64,000 bases of DNA from Oxytricha trifallax (taxonomy: Eukaryota; Ciliophora; Spirotrichea; Sporadotrichida; Oxytrichidae), in assembly GCA_000711775.1 (NCBI GenBank), contig ARYC01000151.1:124001-188000 (forward strand), in the 5' to 3' direction. Under the pieces are notes generated by a model. That model was not told the origin of the DNA. It saw only the letters and a list, made by a program, of their open reading frames with translations, and did no database searches. Below, piece after piece: positions 48,638-59,740 of the stretch. Each line of letters opens with the position of its first letter. Within the stretch, counting starts at the first letter, position 1. A program made the translations under genes and the position numbers.

Positions 48638-51600
48638 ATGGAGCCAGGAAAGTAACCAACCAATGAACGAAGAAGATTACCAGTTTACAGCGAAGAGTAA
48701 GAGAAGTCAGAGAAAATAAATTCTCAATAAACATTGGAAAAGTACTTTGAAAATTCAAAACCAAACTCCTAAAATTAGACATTCCATTATCAAAATGTTT
48801 AGTTAGAATATAACAACTTCAAAAACAGAAACAAATTTTCGGTCAGGACTGACAATAGCCGACAGCTCGAATTTTATTAACCAGTAAGAGAAGCTGAAGG
48901 ATGGGTAAGAAGGAATGAGAGATTTGCGGATAAATAAAGGTCAAGAAGGAGGGAATAGATCATCAGTTACAAAAGGAAACTAAATGCAAAGACAATAGAA
49001 TTCAAAATCTGCCTTTAAAATGTAAGAGGACTGAACTCTAAACTGAAGCAAGATTAATTGATGAAGGAAATAGAAGGCAAGAATCCTGACTATGTTGGAT
49101 TAGTAGATACTAGACTCCAGAGATTGATAAGAATCAATAGCAAAGACATTGCACAAACTCAGCTTGCAAGGAACGGGGGGAGTACTAGTACTAATTAGTG
49201 GAAAATACGAAATGAAAACGATTAAAACTTTAAAGTAATTTGTAACATGGACGATACTGAATGTAGGAGGCTTCCCACTACACGTTATCACGACGTACAT
49301 TCCACCATGCTGGAATGAGGAAGTTAAGGAACTACAAAATCGATTAATTTACATAATAAAATCTCTGAAACAGAAGTGCCAAAAACAGAGAATTATAGTC
49401 ATGGGTGATTTTAACTTTCACATAAAGGAACTTGGAAAAAGATTGAACAAAGAAGGTCTAAAAGAATCCATTCCAGAGGGAGTGGAAACTCATACAAGAT
49501 GCAACTAACTAGACCAGATATTATCGAATGTAGAAACATTAAGCTGGGAAACGAGCTAACTGAGGTAAACCGACCACAAATTGTTATAAGTCAGACTCAG
49601 AATCAAATATCATGAGGATGACTACAGGCTGGCCGATAAGGAGAGAACAATAAGAATATCGGACATAAGAAAGCAATGCTGGAAGACATTTTTAGAGGAA
49701 GGGAGAGAGCTAACATTAAAAGACTTGGACACACCAATTCAACATTGTTTCAAGGACAAGATAAGAAAGTAAACTAAAGGGAAAAATTGGTATCAACGAC
49801 CACCCGAGTGGTTTGTGAAGAGTAATGGGAATAAAATAGACAATACGTTCCAAGACGCAAAGGTTAAATGGAGAGAGGCGATGATGGACTTAGAACAGTG
49901 CCTGGACAGGAATGATCTAAAAGGATTCTTCTACTTGGTAAAGAGACTAACAAAAAGCCAAAAACAAGCACAACCAATCAAGGGAATTACAGTTAACTAG
50001 GAAAGGCTGGAACCAGGAGAGGAAACAAAAAGAAAAATAGTAGAGTACTACACCTTACTATACAGAGATAAAAGAGGACCTAAGAACTAGGAAACAAGTA
50101 AACTAGATGCAATAATGATTGATGAGCAGTAGAAGGGCAAATTTTGTGAAGAATAGGAAGTTGAAAAAAGTATAAAAGAATGTAACTTCAATAAAGCTAT
50201 AGGTCCAGACGGATTCGATGGAAAGATGCAACTGAAATCAGAAAAGATGACAAAGACAGTGAGTAAAAAAATAGCAGAGTGGCTAAATTAGGGATAAATA
50301 CCTGACTTTATCAAGGAGGGAAGACTGATACTATTATGCTAAGACCAGAACGATCTTTATCCGGAAGTCAATAACACTAGACCCATAGTAATCAATTCTT
50401 ACTTGAGCAAAATAATAGAGAAAGTTATAATAAACAAAATCAATTAAGGAAACAGTGAGCTTTTAAAAACGGGAAACTATTAAAACGGGTTTAAAGAAAG
50501 TAAAAGCACACATGTTAATCTAATTAGGTTGTTAGAACACATTAAGCAATCCAGAAGGAAGAGTAAACAGAGGGAAGCTTACCTGTTAGTGGATCTTCAA
50601 AAGGCATACGACTCGGTCTGGAAAGACAAACTACAATAAATCTTGAGAGAAAGAGTAGGGAACTAACAAGACGCAGAAATAGTCAACCTAATTGAATCTT
50701 TGTACAAAGGGAAGAAGATTAAGTATGAAGAAGAGGAAATAATCACGCAGCAAGGGGTAGCTCAAGGAAGTAGTTTATCACCCATGCTATTTAATATCTA
50801 TCTACAAGATGCGCTATATTCATAATAAGAGCTAAAGTCGCTGATTAAACAGGGTAAATTGATAGCTTTCGCAGATGATTTATTGGTGAATGTCAAGGAC
50901 CCCCAATAATTCAAAATAGTAGTGGAGTGTTTCAGGGAGATCGAGAAATCACACAACCTGAAATTGGACACAAAAAAGACAGTGTTTCTAAGTGATGCGA
51001 AAGGGTTTGAGAAAGTGTTTCAGATAGAAGGAATCTAAAAAGTCCAGGAAACAAAATATCTGGGACTCAAAATTTGCTTAAACACACAAAACCTTTTAAA
51101 AAAACACATGGAATGACATTAAAAAAAAGACAGGATTTTACCAGAGATTAACAAAGTCAAGCAATAGTACTGTGAATGATACAATTATGATGGCTTAAAT
51201 TAGGTCTCTAATGATCTACAAATACACCCCTTTAGTAGCTGCATAATTTGTGAAAATTGAGGAAATAGAGAAAATGGAACTGCAACTAAAGAGGATAGCA
51301 TTTAAAACGCCGAGGGACATTCCGAACAAAATACTAAGGAATGTAACTCAATTGAAGGAAACTAACACTAGTGAAATAATAAGAGATTTAGTTCAAAGAA
51401 ACTTAAAGAAAATCAATTTGAACATTGAATAGTTCCTTAGGCCAATGAAAGTAAAAGACGAAATAAAACAAAAATGTGGTGAATTACAGATAAGAAAGAA
51501 AATATTTTTAACAAAGAATGTGATGGACACGATAATGGCAATAACACAAGGGAAAACGATAGTGAATTACGGCATGAGCCATTACTGCAGTGTGCACAAA

Positions 51601-51873
51601 GTCTTAGTTGACGCAAACTATATGAGGAGATGTGATCTGTTGAATCAAGCAGGAGACCCAACAAGATTCTCAAAACTTTTAAAAGAGAATAGACTATTTG
51701 ACTTAGAAAGTCATAAATAAATAGAAATCATAGCTAATATGATATGGTTAGATCAAAGGATTAGGAAATTGGAAGTACGGGAGTACTATCAACCCATTAA
51801 GAAACTATTTAGAATGACTTATGTCAAGAAACAAGGAGCTGAATTTGATGAAAAAGCATTGAGTATGATTTGA
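48638..51873 (+). pseudogene. REP-1 ORF-A: APE endonuclease and reverse transcriptase, two frameshifts
   Basis: From ATG 48638 the ciliate-code frame gives a basic, Gln-rich N-terminus (about 115 residues), then an APE endonuclease: CLQNVRGLNSKLKQ, PDYVGLVDTRL, a frameshift at about 49115-49165, GTGGVLVLISGKY, YIPPCWNEEVKEL, VMGDFNFH, and TDHKLL near 49580. RT motifs follow: AIGPDGFDGKM, RPIVINSYLSKIIE, GFKESKSTHVNL, LVDLQKAYDSVW (motif A), GVAQGSSLSPMLF (motif B), LIAFADDLLVNV (motif C) and KYLGLKICL (motif E, about 51070). A second frameshift lies in an A-run near 51095. The C-terminal region (PRDIPNKILRNVTQL; SHYCSVHKVLVDANYMRRC) ends at TGA 51871-51873. Catalytic residues of both domains are preserved. 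The enzyme would nick target DNA and prime reverse transcription from it. Confidence 0.92.
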
Positions 51874-51935
51874 CAAGCAATATGAATATATAAATGCAAG
51901 AATACCAAGAGGTATATAATAAGAGAGAATCAGAA

Positions 51936-51985
51936 AGTTTAAATTAATTAATAAATTAAAAAGAGAATCAATTGGTAAATTAAAG
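51936..51985 (+). repeat. REP leader repeat, copy 2
   Basis: Repeats the 5' leader of the element (48579-48628) with a single A-to-G difference. It starts 62 bases after the ORF-A stop and ends 13 bases before the ORF-B start. A duplicated promoter, an internal initiation element or a former 5' end are all possible. Confidence 0.9.
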
Positions 51986-51998
51986 AAACAAAGAAACT

Positions 51999-53639
51999 AT
52001 GGAAAGAACAAATTTCAGTAGATATCAGAGAAACTGGAACATTGAGGAAGAGAAGGAAAGGTAGATGAGGCAACGAGATCAATATAACAAGAAGAGAGAG
52101 TTTTGAGAGAAAGTACAAGAAGTACGATTTGTACACAGAGACAGGAGCAAAGATTAAGAAGTACTTGGACTCAGAGATGAAAGGAACAGAGATGTCCCTC
52201 TAAACAAGCAGATGGGTTTTAAGAGCAAGCTGAAGATTGGAAAATCAAATCCAAGCAAGAAGTTACACGAGCCCAAGGCTCAGAGAGTCGAATTCGATAA
52301 GCATGAGGATGGATCAACATGTATTCAAGGGGATCAGATGAAATTCAAGAAAATCATCGACCTGACTGAGGTGAAGTGCTAAGGCTTCGATAAGATCATA
52401 TATGCAAAGAAAGGGTGGACTCCGATGGTGACAAGAATGACAACAATTGTCTGCTGCCCGAGCACAAGGTTAAAGCTTGAAAAAGCACTGGTAAGGAAGT
52501 ATGAGGAGAGATAAGCGGCAAGGAGAAGAGGTGCTAGAGAAGAGGATCTTTGGTCGAAATTCCAGGTTGAGCACGAGAGGGAGATAAACCAACAATGGAA
52601 ACATTTTGACCTAATACCAGGGAACCACGTATCAGAAGAAACTTTGGAGACGATCACCAGACAAATTGAAGAGGTGCAAATTAATGAGCAGAAGGTAAGG
52701 TATTTGACACTGCCACCAGTGGTTCTGAATGACAACGGGATACATAGGCTGGAGAAATGCATTGGGGAATCTAATTGGAAATTAGAGAACGGTAAGTTTT
52801 GGAGAGGAACTGATGATATTACGGGAGTATTAATACCGACAAGTTGCCAAAGTAGTGTGAAACATTGCCAGAACTGGGTAATACTGAAGGTAGAGAGGAA
52901 ATCAGGAGCCATAGAAATCTATGATACGAGAAGAGAAGTAGGGAGCTATGCAGTATTGCAAAAACATATTGCCCAATTGAGTGAGCTCGCATCTGGGATA
53001 GTTGGAGATGACTTCAAAGTCAGCAAACTCGTGAGCATGATGGAAACGAATCAAGTAAGAGACCCAGAAGACTGCGGTGTCCTGGCTACTCTGATTATAA
53101 ACCACCTGGCCTTAGAATTGGATGGACAACCAGTGTTTCAGATTTTTGCCAAAGATTGGGTGAACATTTAGAGATACTACCTCATGTTTAATTTAGAGGT
53201 TGGATTCACTAAAATGGAGATCGGCAGATCTGGGAAAGCCATTAGTGAGGAGGAGACAATTAGAGAAATGGAGAGGAAGAGTGAGTTAATCTGGCAAGGA
53301 GCTGATGATGAAATGGGGACAAGCTCATACTACTATGTCCCTAAGATTGACAGATGGGACGAATTAATTCTAAGGGAAGCTCCAAGAGGACAACTAGAGT
53401 AAGAACTCTCTGAATGTGAAGGGAGATTCAGCGAGATAATCGAGGGAGAAACAGCAGCGGAGAAATACCTATTCCCGGATCAAATCAAGCCAAATTCAGA
53501 GAGGTGTGAGGATAAAGAAACCAAGCTAGGAAACTCGATCCAAAGATTCGAAGGCGAAGATAAAGATGCACTAAGCAGAATCGACAACTAAGAGGAGAGA
53601 GAAAAATCAAACATTGGTCAAGAAAGCATAGTCAAATGA
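51999..53639 (+). pseudogene. REP-1 ORF-B: Ulp1/C48 cysteine-peptidase-like protein, one in-frame TGA
   Basis: ATG 51999 to TGA 53637-53639, 546 codons in one frame, interrupted only by TGA at 52104-52106 (codon 36). The N-terminal half is highly charged (Arg/Lys/Glu/Gln), as expected for an RNA- or DNA-binding ORF. Residues about 275-365 look like a Ulp1 (C48) peptidase: VKHCQNWVILKVERKSG, then IEIYDTRR (Asp309), then ETNQVRDPEDCGVL with Gln352 of the oxyanion hole and Cys359 as nucleophile. The family's His-Trp pair reads Asn292-Trp here. His289, three residues before, might substitute, or the enzyme may be impaired. The C-terminus is acidic. Ulp1 domains are known in a few other non-LTR lineages. 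Role in retrotransposition is unknown. Confidence 0.8.
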
Positions 53640-53741
53640 AATGAGTGCAGGGAACTGCAGTGAGATTGATCAATGACCATGGTTCTTTCGAGTTATTATA
53701 CTTTCCGGTAATTACGCTCAGTATTTATTTTGCATTTAATT

Positions 53742-53768
53742 ACCTAAAGTATTTTACTACTACTACTA
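53742..53768 (+). repeat. REP-1 3' end with trinucleotide tail
   Basis: TACCTAAAGTATTTTACTAC followed by further TAC units. It takes the place of a poly(A) tail and presumably is the site where reverse transcription starts. The motif is shared with the REP tails at 41531, 48157 and (inverted) 63294. Confidence 0.8.
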
Positions 53769-54189
53769 GTTTATTGCAATTAATATTTTATAAGATTTTT
53801 ATATTGTTTTATATTTATTTACATTTTTATTGTAGACTTAAAACTATTATTTCTACATCTTGCTTTAATTTTATAATTAATTAAAGTTTTGGCTTGTAAT
53901 ATGAATTAAATTTAATTTATTAAGTTTAAAGTATAAATTAATTTGTCTAAATTAATATATTCATGAAGCACTATACTTTTTTATCAATAAATATTAATTG
54001 TTTAATCTTTTTGTATATTATTGTAAGTATATATGCTTTAATAATATCTATTATCAATCTTTAACATTAAGTTTCTATTTATATTTTTTATGATTCTTTT
54101 GATAATTACCAAAGGTAATCATGAAAAATTTTCACAGAAACAAAAGTAATGCAGAGATTAGATACAAAAGGATGCATTGATTTAATTTC

Positions 54190-55620
54190 AATTATGATCT
54201 ATTATTGAACTGCGTTAGCTCATTTCAAATTGAGATCCATCCTGGTCAAAATTTGTAATCCATGCAATAGACTTCAAAGTTCAACTTATCTGGGCACATC
54301 TTTTACACAAAGCTATATATTTCATTTGGCTTTCTCGAATTCTCTTTAATAGGAGCTATCACCACATTCTCAGCCCTATGATAGGTCACGAAATTTTTGA
54401 AATAGCCATTTTTAGCGATAATGAACTTTTCAAAACAAATGTGTAGAATAGAAGCCCTATCGTCAATGTATTTTACCAGTCTTGATAATCTTTAACCACA
54501 TGCCTTCATCAACCTCCTTGCATCCATGCTTCTCTATGAATTGCTGTACCATTAGTTTGAGAGCTCTTCAGATTAGGACATATTTAAATTATACATGTCT
54601 GCCCTTTTAAGTGGATCTATTAGCCAGCAAGAAAATCCTTCAAGAATCCCATCGTCGTTTGCTGATTTGGTGAAAGATAGTAATCCTATATAATTGTTAT
54701 AACTGCTCAAGCTTTCTATTAAATCTGATGAAGATCATTTAATCCTTCTTTAATCTGAATTTATATTAGTGCTCCCTAAGGTCCAGACATCTGACATAGT
54801 CTCCCTATATCCTTTGTAAATAAAATATTTAATAATTAGAAATCTACTTACAAATTTGAACAATATTTCTGATTAGTTATTTTAAATCCTGAGGATATTC
54901 ATGGATATCTTATTGAAATTTGTGAATTTATTGCCCAAACTATATAGATCAGAAATAAAAAAGTTAATTGATAAATAAAATTTGATAAAGTAAGTGAAAT
55001 TTATTTTTTAATACTATTTCATATAAATTATAAAAGTTAAGAATTGATTAAAATCTGACTTTACTTACAAATCACATGCAAATATTCCTTATGATTATAT
55101 TATAGTATAGTGTTGAGTTGTCTTAATGATTAAGTTTGAGATAAGTAATCAAATTGTATATGAACTTACTATAATCTTGAGGCTACCTTTACTATTGGAG
55201 TAAGTAAAGTTATTTTTTACGGTTTTATTTCATATAATTCAACTTTCTATAGATTCTTTAAAGCTGAAAGAGAGATGAAACTATGGGTACCTATTACTGA
55301 TATAGACAGCCCCGATTTCAATGGAATGACCTTTTTGCTTTTATAACATTTAAAATCATGTGATGCTGCGTTGGAAATATTCAGGGAGTGATTCAGTTCT
55401 AAGGGGCTTCACTCATTTGCCATCCTTAAGTTGCAGTTGTTGATTTGAAAAATATTTTCAAACCTGATATTGAGAAACGTAAAGAATCATTGATATAGTA
55501 TTGTAACTTGGCAGGGTTTTTTTGTATCTAAATTATGGAGAAGAGCTATACCCCAAGACTTCACCATAGGTCTTTTACTTTTGTCTCCCATTAAATTAAG
55601 TGACTTTTTGTACATTTCGA
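54190..55620 (-). pseudogene. MT-A70 family adenine methyltransferase, decayed
   Basis: Minus-strand sequence at 54800-54190 contains the C-terminal half of an MT-A70 domain (the METTL3-like N6-adenine methyltransferase fold acting on RNA or DNA): ALKLMVQQFIEKHGCKEVDE, MWLKIIKTGKIH, FEKFIIAKNG, ENVVIAPIKENSRKPNEIY, FVQKMCPDKLNFEVY, then PGWISI and NEL separated by TGA codons. Family consensus has an Arg before PGW and Gly before NEL at those TGA positions. At least two frameshifts and several TGA codons make it non-functional. At 55620-55290 weaker minus-strand frames (QYYINDSLRF) may be the upstream part around the DPPW motif, which I could not identify clearly, with an intron or insertion between. 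It lies between two REP copies. Confidence 0.75.
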
Positions 55621-55624
55621 AGAA

Positions 55625-56425
55625 AATATTTACGCTTTATGCGAAAAAAATTATGACTCTTACTTTTATTATAAAGCTTTATTGTCCTGATTGAAATGTG
55701 TGTAAATATTTTATCCTAAAGTATAATATTAAATTATTGTTTCATTTTTTTGTTCCTCTTTAAATCTTTAAACTTAAATATTTTATCATACGATTAAATT
55801 TTAATTTAATAAGATTGATTTTGTATGCTTAGCAATACAATTAAGTTATGAGTCTGATAAAATAAGAAGATCAATCATTCATTTTCAATAAAATTCAAAA
55901 ATAATATAGTATAGTTGTTTTAATATCTTGTTTTTATTGTTGTAGCAGAATATTTATATATATGGAGAGATTAAGTTTACTAAGTTAAATATGTTGATGA
56001 TGATTATAATAGTGCTTTGCTCGCATTAGATTTAACTAGAAATATTAAATTCAGTTGAGGTGATTTAAATTGCTTGAATTTTTTTATCAAACATTTTAAT
56101 TTTTAAAGTGATAAGGTTTCTTATTACAATTTGAGAAACTCGAAAGATTTCATTCATTATTTAACTAGATTACAATTTAAAATATTATCAATTATTTTAT
56201 TGAAAATTAATTCATTGGATTTGATTTATGTAATTTTTAGTTTTGCAAAAATAATATTCATAAAAAAATGATAATATAGATGCATTCATCAATAGGCTGA
56301 CAAATTAATATGTTTTTTAAATTCATAAATTATTCCTGCTTTTTACTAATTGATTTTTCAAGCAAGAAGAAATGATTAATAATATTTATTGATGATATAA
56401 CATATCATCAATAAATAATATAAAA
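55625..56425. other. AT-rich stretch without a recognised gene
   Basis: No frame, motif or long repeat seen. Confidence 0.45.
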
Positions 56426-58789
56426 TATTAATAAAAAAATTAATTAATTAGAAAATTTATTAAAGGCAGGCAATAGCGGTAGATAATATTACATTCGAGA
56501 AGAAATTTTAGATAATGCGAATAAGACTGAAAAATGATCTTCAGGCAAACAAAAATTGACAAGTAATTCTATGAAAATAAAAAAAAAGTTTCTAAAACTA
56601 ATCTTAGACACAACCAATAATTTAAGCTAAACACAATAATATTCAGACTTACAAATTTAACATTGTATAATGGCTTTCACCTTCAATTTCACCAGCAAGT
56701 GAGAAAGATTAAGGATGATAAAAAAATAAATGATAGATTTTCAGAAAACTAAAGGAGAAAAATAAGGGCACAAACTATAGACAATAAAAGAAAAATACAG
56801 GCAAAGACATTAAACTAAGAATTTTAATAGGATGAGAGAGATTGGAACTTTAAGATTTGATTGAAATGGTTCAAAGAGGCTTCAAAGAATAATTGAACTG
56901 AACAACTAGAAAATTTCTATGACATTATTTGTTTGTAATAGCGGATCAGTAACGCTAATAGCAGTAGATTCATTTTGTAAACGATAAACAATCAAAATTA
57001 TTTTTAAGAAGTAACAATTTGGATATAGAAGTTTTCACATAATCAAATTTTCTGTTTACATTCCATCATTATGGAATGAGGAAATCAAGGAATTTACAAA
57101 ATAAAGGTTGTATATATTATAAAATTGATGAAAACAAAATGCAATGACTAAAGAATCATTGTCATGAGAGATTTCAATTACCTTATAAAAGAAAAATTTA
57201 GCATGAAAAAACATAAAGTAAGCCTTTTTTGAATACACTGCCAAAGAGTAGAAACTCATGCTTAAGGAAATTAATTAAATCAAATCATCTGGTACTTAAA
57301 AACAATGAGCTGGTAGATTGATATAACTTATAGTAACGGACAAATATAAATTATTTAAAAATGATAATAAATACAAGGAGAGTTATTGAAATGGAGGACA
57401 GGTATAAGAATATTTAGATTCTGATATAAGGAAACAATTTTGGAAAAAAATACATCAGGCAAAAAAAAAATTTATCTGATAAAAAGATCTAGACAATACA
57501 ATTATAAAAAGTTTTGGAAAAACTAGAAAAATATAGCAAGTTGAAGCATTTGTAATTTTAACCCCTACATTATAAGAATCAAGAGTAATGCTTACAATCA
57601 AAATAATTAATACAAAGTAAAAAAGTATATTGAAATAAAAAGATCAGGAAGATAGAGAAATACTTAGAAAGAAATTATGAAAAGGGATTCTATTACATAT
57701 TTATATGGTTAAAATAAAAGTAAAAAACTATAAGAATAAGTCAAATAATAATCAATTTAGAAAAAGAAACAAAAGATTTCATGAAAACTTTACCATAAAA
57801 TAGTGACAGAAAATTAATATATACGCTAGTTGGGTACTAATTAATCACTTGCAAAGAAGTATCATAGAAATTCAGTAATTTTCAAGATGTGGAAAGAAGC
57901 AAAAGAGAATAAAATGTTAAAATAGCTATAGGTTTAGATCAATTTAATGAAAAAATATTACAAAAATTAAAAGAATTTGCAAGTAGTTTGTTAAAAGATT
58001 TAAAACTAGCTTAACTCTTGCTAGATCCCTAATACTGAAAATAATTTAGATTAATACATTTAAGGCTATGCATTCTTGACTCATTTTAAGAGATCAACAA
58101 CACCAGACTTATTGAAGTGTATTGACAAATTAGAAAAATAATATAGAAAATTTTCATGAATAAACACCAAATAAAGAATTTCAAATTGTTGGATACTGTA
58201 AACTACTAGAGTTAGTTCTAAGTAAAGAAGAGATCCAATTTATGCAAGATTATTAGACCACATTAAGATCACAAATTGGAGGAGCAACTAGATAGAAGCT
58301 TACTTATTGGTAGAATTTACATGATGCCTTAGACATAGTCTATAAGACAAACTATTGCTAAAACCTAAGATAAGTGAATTCTGAAAATGACAAGATTACA
58401 TCTAAATTTATCATGAAATTATATTCAATACAAGAGTTAAATATGTAGGCGGAGATGAATAAATAAAAAATAAAGATACAAAAGGAAGAATGATATAGTC
58501 AATTATGTTAAATATAGACCTGCAAAATGCAATATACTCCTGAGCAAGAATTTTAGTCTTTCATAAAATAAAACAAACTCAAAGATTTTTCAGAAAATAA
58601 TTTAATAAACATTAGGAGCTTATAATAGTTTCAGAATTTATTTGAATGTTTAAGGAAATTAAGAAAATTTATTAATTAAAAGTCAAAACAAATATGACAT
58701 TTTTATTTAGAGAAGATAAATAATTGAAATTTTGTTAGAAATTAAAAGTTTATTAAATTTAATAAATCGCTATTCATAAAATAAAAGTG

Positions 58790-59740
58790 TGTAGTTTTAA
58801 GCGGCATGCTTCGAATAATTAAAATACAAAGTTTCACTTAGTTCATAAGATGGTGGTATGACTTTTCAAAAATCAATATAATCAAATGATTGACAAAAAA
58901 AGTCTAAAATATTAATTTTAAGCCTGCAATGATATTTCTTGTGAAATAACGGTTATAAGCAAGGTCTTAAATTTAAAATTTTAATTATACAATTTTATAA
59001 TAAAATTAAAGTGGTGAGATATTGACAATCGTGATGAATAAGGTTTTAAAACTATATAATCATGATGTTTTATAAAAAAATAAAGTGAATTACAAAATTA
59101 ATCAATAATAATAGCAATAGTAAATGTAAACCTATAAAAAAAAGGTTTCATCTTCTTCGTCATCATCATCTTCATCGTTTTCATCACCAATATTGACTTT
59201 CTGCCCCTCTCTCTACTGCTTCCTGAAATCCCTCTTCATTGATGCCCTCAGTCTTACCAGGTGCAACACCTGTAAAAATAAAATGTTAGATAAGTTTTTT
59301 GTAACTTACATTAATGTTGTATGACACAGAAGATACTGATCAGAAATTTTTTCATTATTTAATATATTTGATTAATTTAATTTCAGTTTATTTCAAAAAA
59401 ATTATGGATGTATATATATTTTTATAAAATTAAATTTTTCTTATTTGCTTTAGACACCATTGATAAAAATGTATTTTATATAAATTTATATTTTCGGAAC
59501 ATTCGCTCAACATAACTGAAAAAGTGTGTAATTTATACGTCTTAATTTGAATAATAAAAAAATAATGTCAAAGCAGCTTTTTAGAGGGGTCTTGAATAAG
59601 ATTAAAAGTAAACTTAATTTTACCAATAACTAACATTCTCCATTGATTCTTTATTTTTGTGGTATAATAATGGCAGCTTAAATGATCCTTTGTAATTAAA
59701 AAAAATACATCCCACTCATCGCAGCTAAATTTATTTGAAG
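58790..59740. other. Insertion inside REP-2, about 0.95 kb
   Basis: REP homology stops after the RT region near 58780 and resumes with the post-RT region near 59740. The sequence between has no REP counterpart and contains an exon-like GC-richer island on the minus strand (59145-59269). No terminal inverted repeats were seen. Confidence 0.5.
59145..59269 (-). pseudogene. Exon-like fragment with an acidic tail, unknown gene
   Basis: After an intron-like acceptor (TATTTTTACAG) the minus strand reads GVAPGKTEGINEEGFQEAVE in one frame. After a one-base shift it reads REGQKVNIGDENDED, an Asp/Glu run. Base composition is clearly more GC-rich than the surroundings. It looks like the last exon of a conserved gene copied or moved into the insertion. 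I do not recognise the protein. Confidence 0.35.

Larger units (their letters stand above)
48579..53768 (+). mobile_element. REP-1: nearly complete non-LTR retrotransposon (APE-RT ORF followed by a Ulp1-like ORF)
   Basis: A 5.2 kb unit with a 50-bp leader, an APE/RT ORF (48638-51873), a second copy of the leader (51936-51985), a Ulp1-like ORF (51999-53639) and an AT-rich 3' UTR ending TTACCTAAAGTATTTTACTA plus (CTA)n, at about 53742-53768. The same order of domains is seen in REP-2 and REP-4, and the same 3' end in REP-3, so this is the true element organisation. APE+RT architecture and germline context fit the Tetrahymena REP family (established from memory, not checked). Damage is light: two frameshifts in the first ORF and one TGA in the second. 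Confidence 0.9.

Noticed and set aside
52379..53105. Minus-strand ORFs of 177 and 67 codons
   Set aside because: Antisense shadows of the REP-1 Ulp1-like ORF, whose sense frame carries recognisable motifs and matches REP-2, REP-3 and REP-4.
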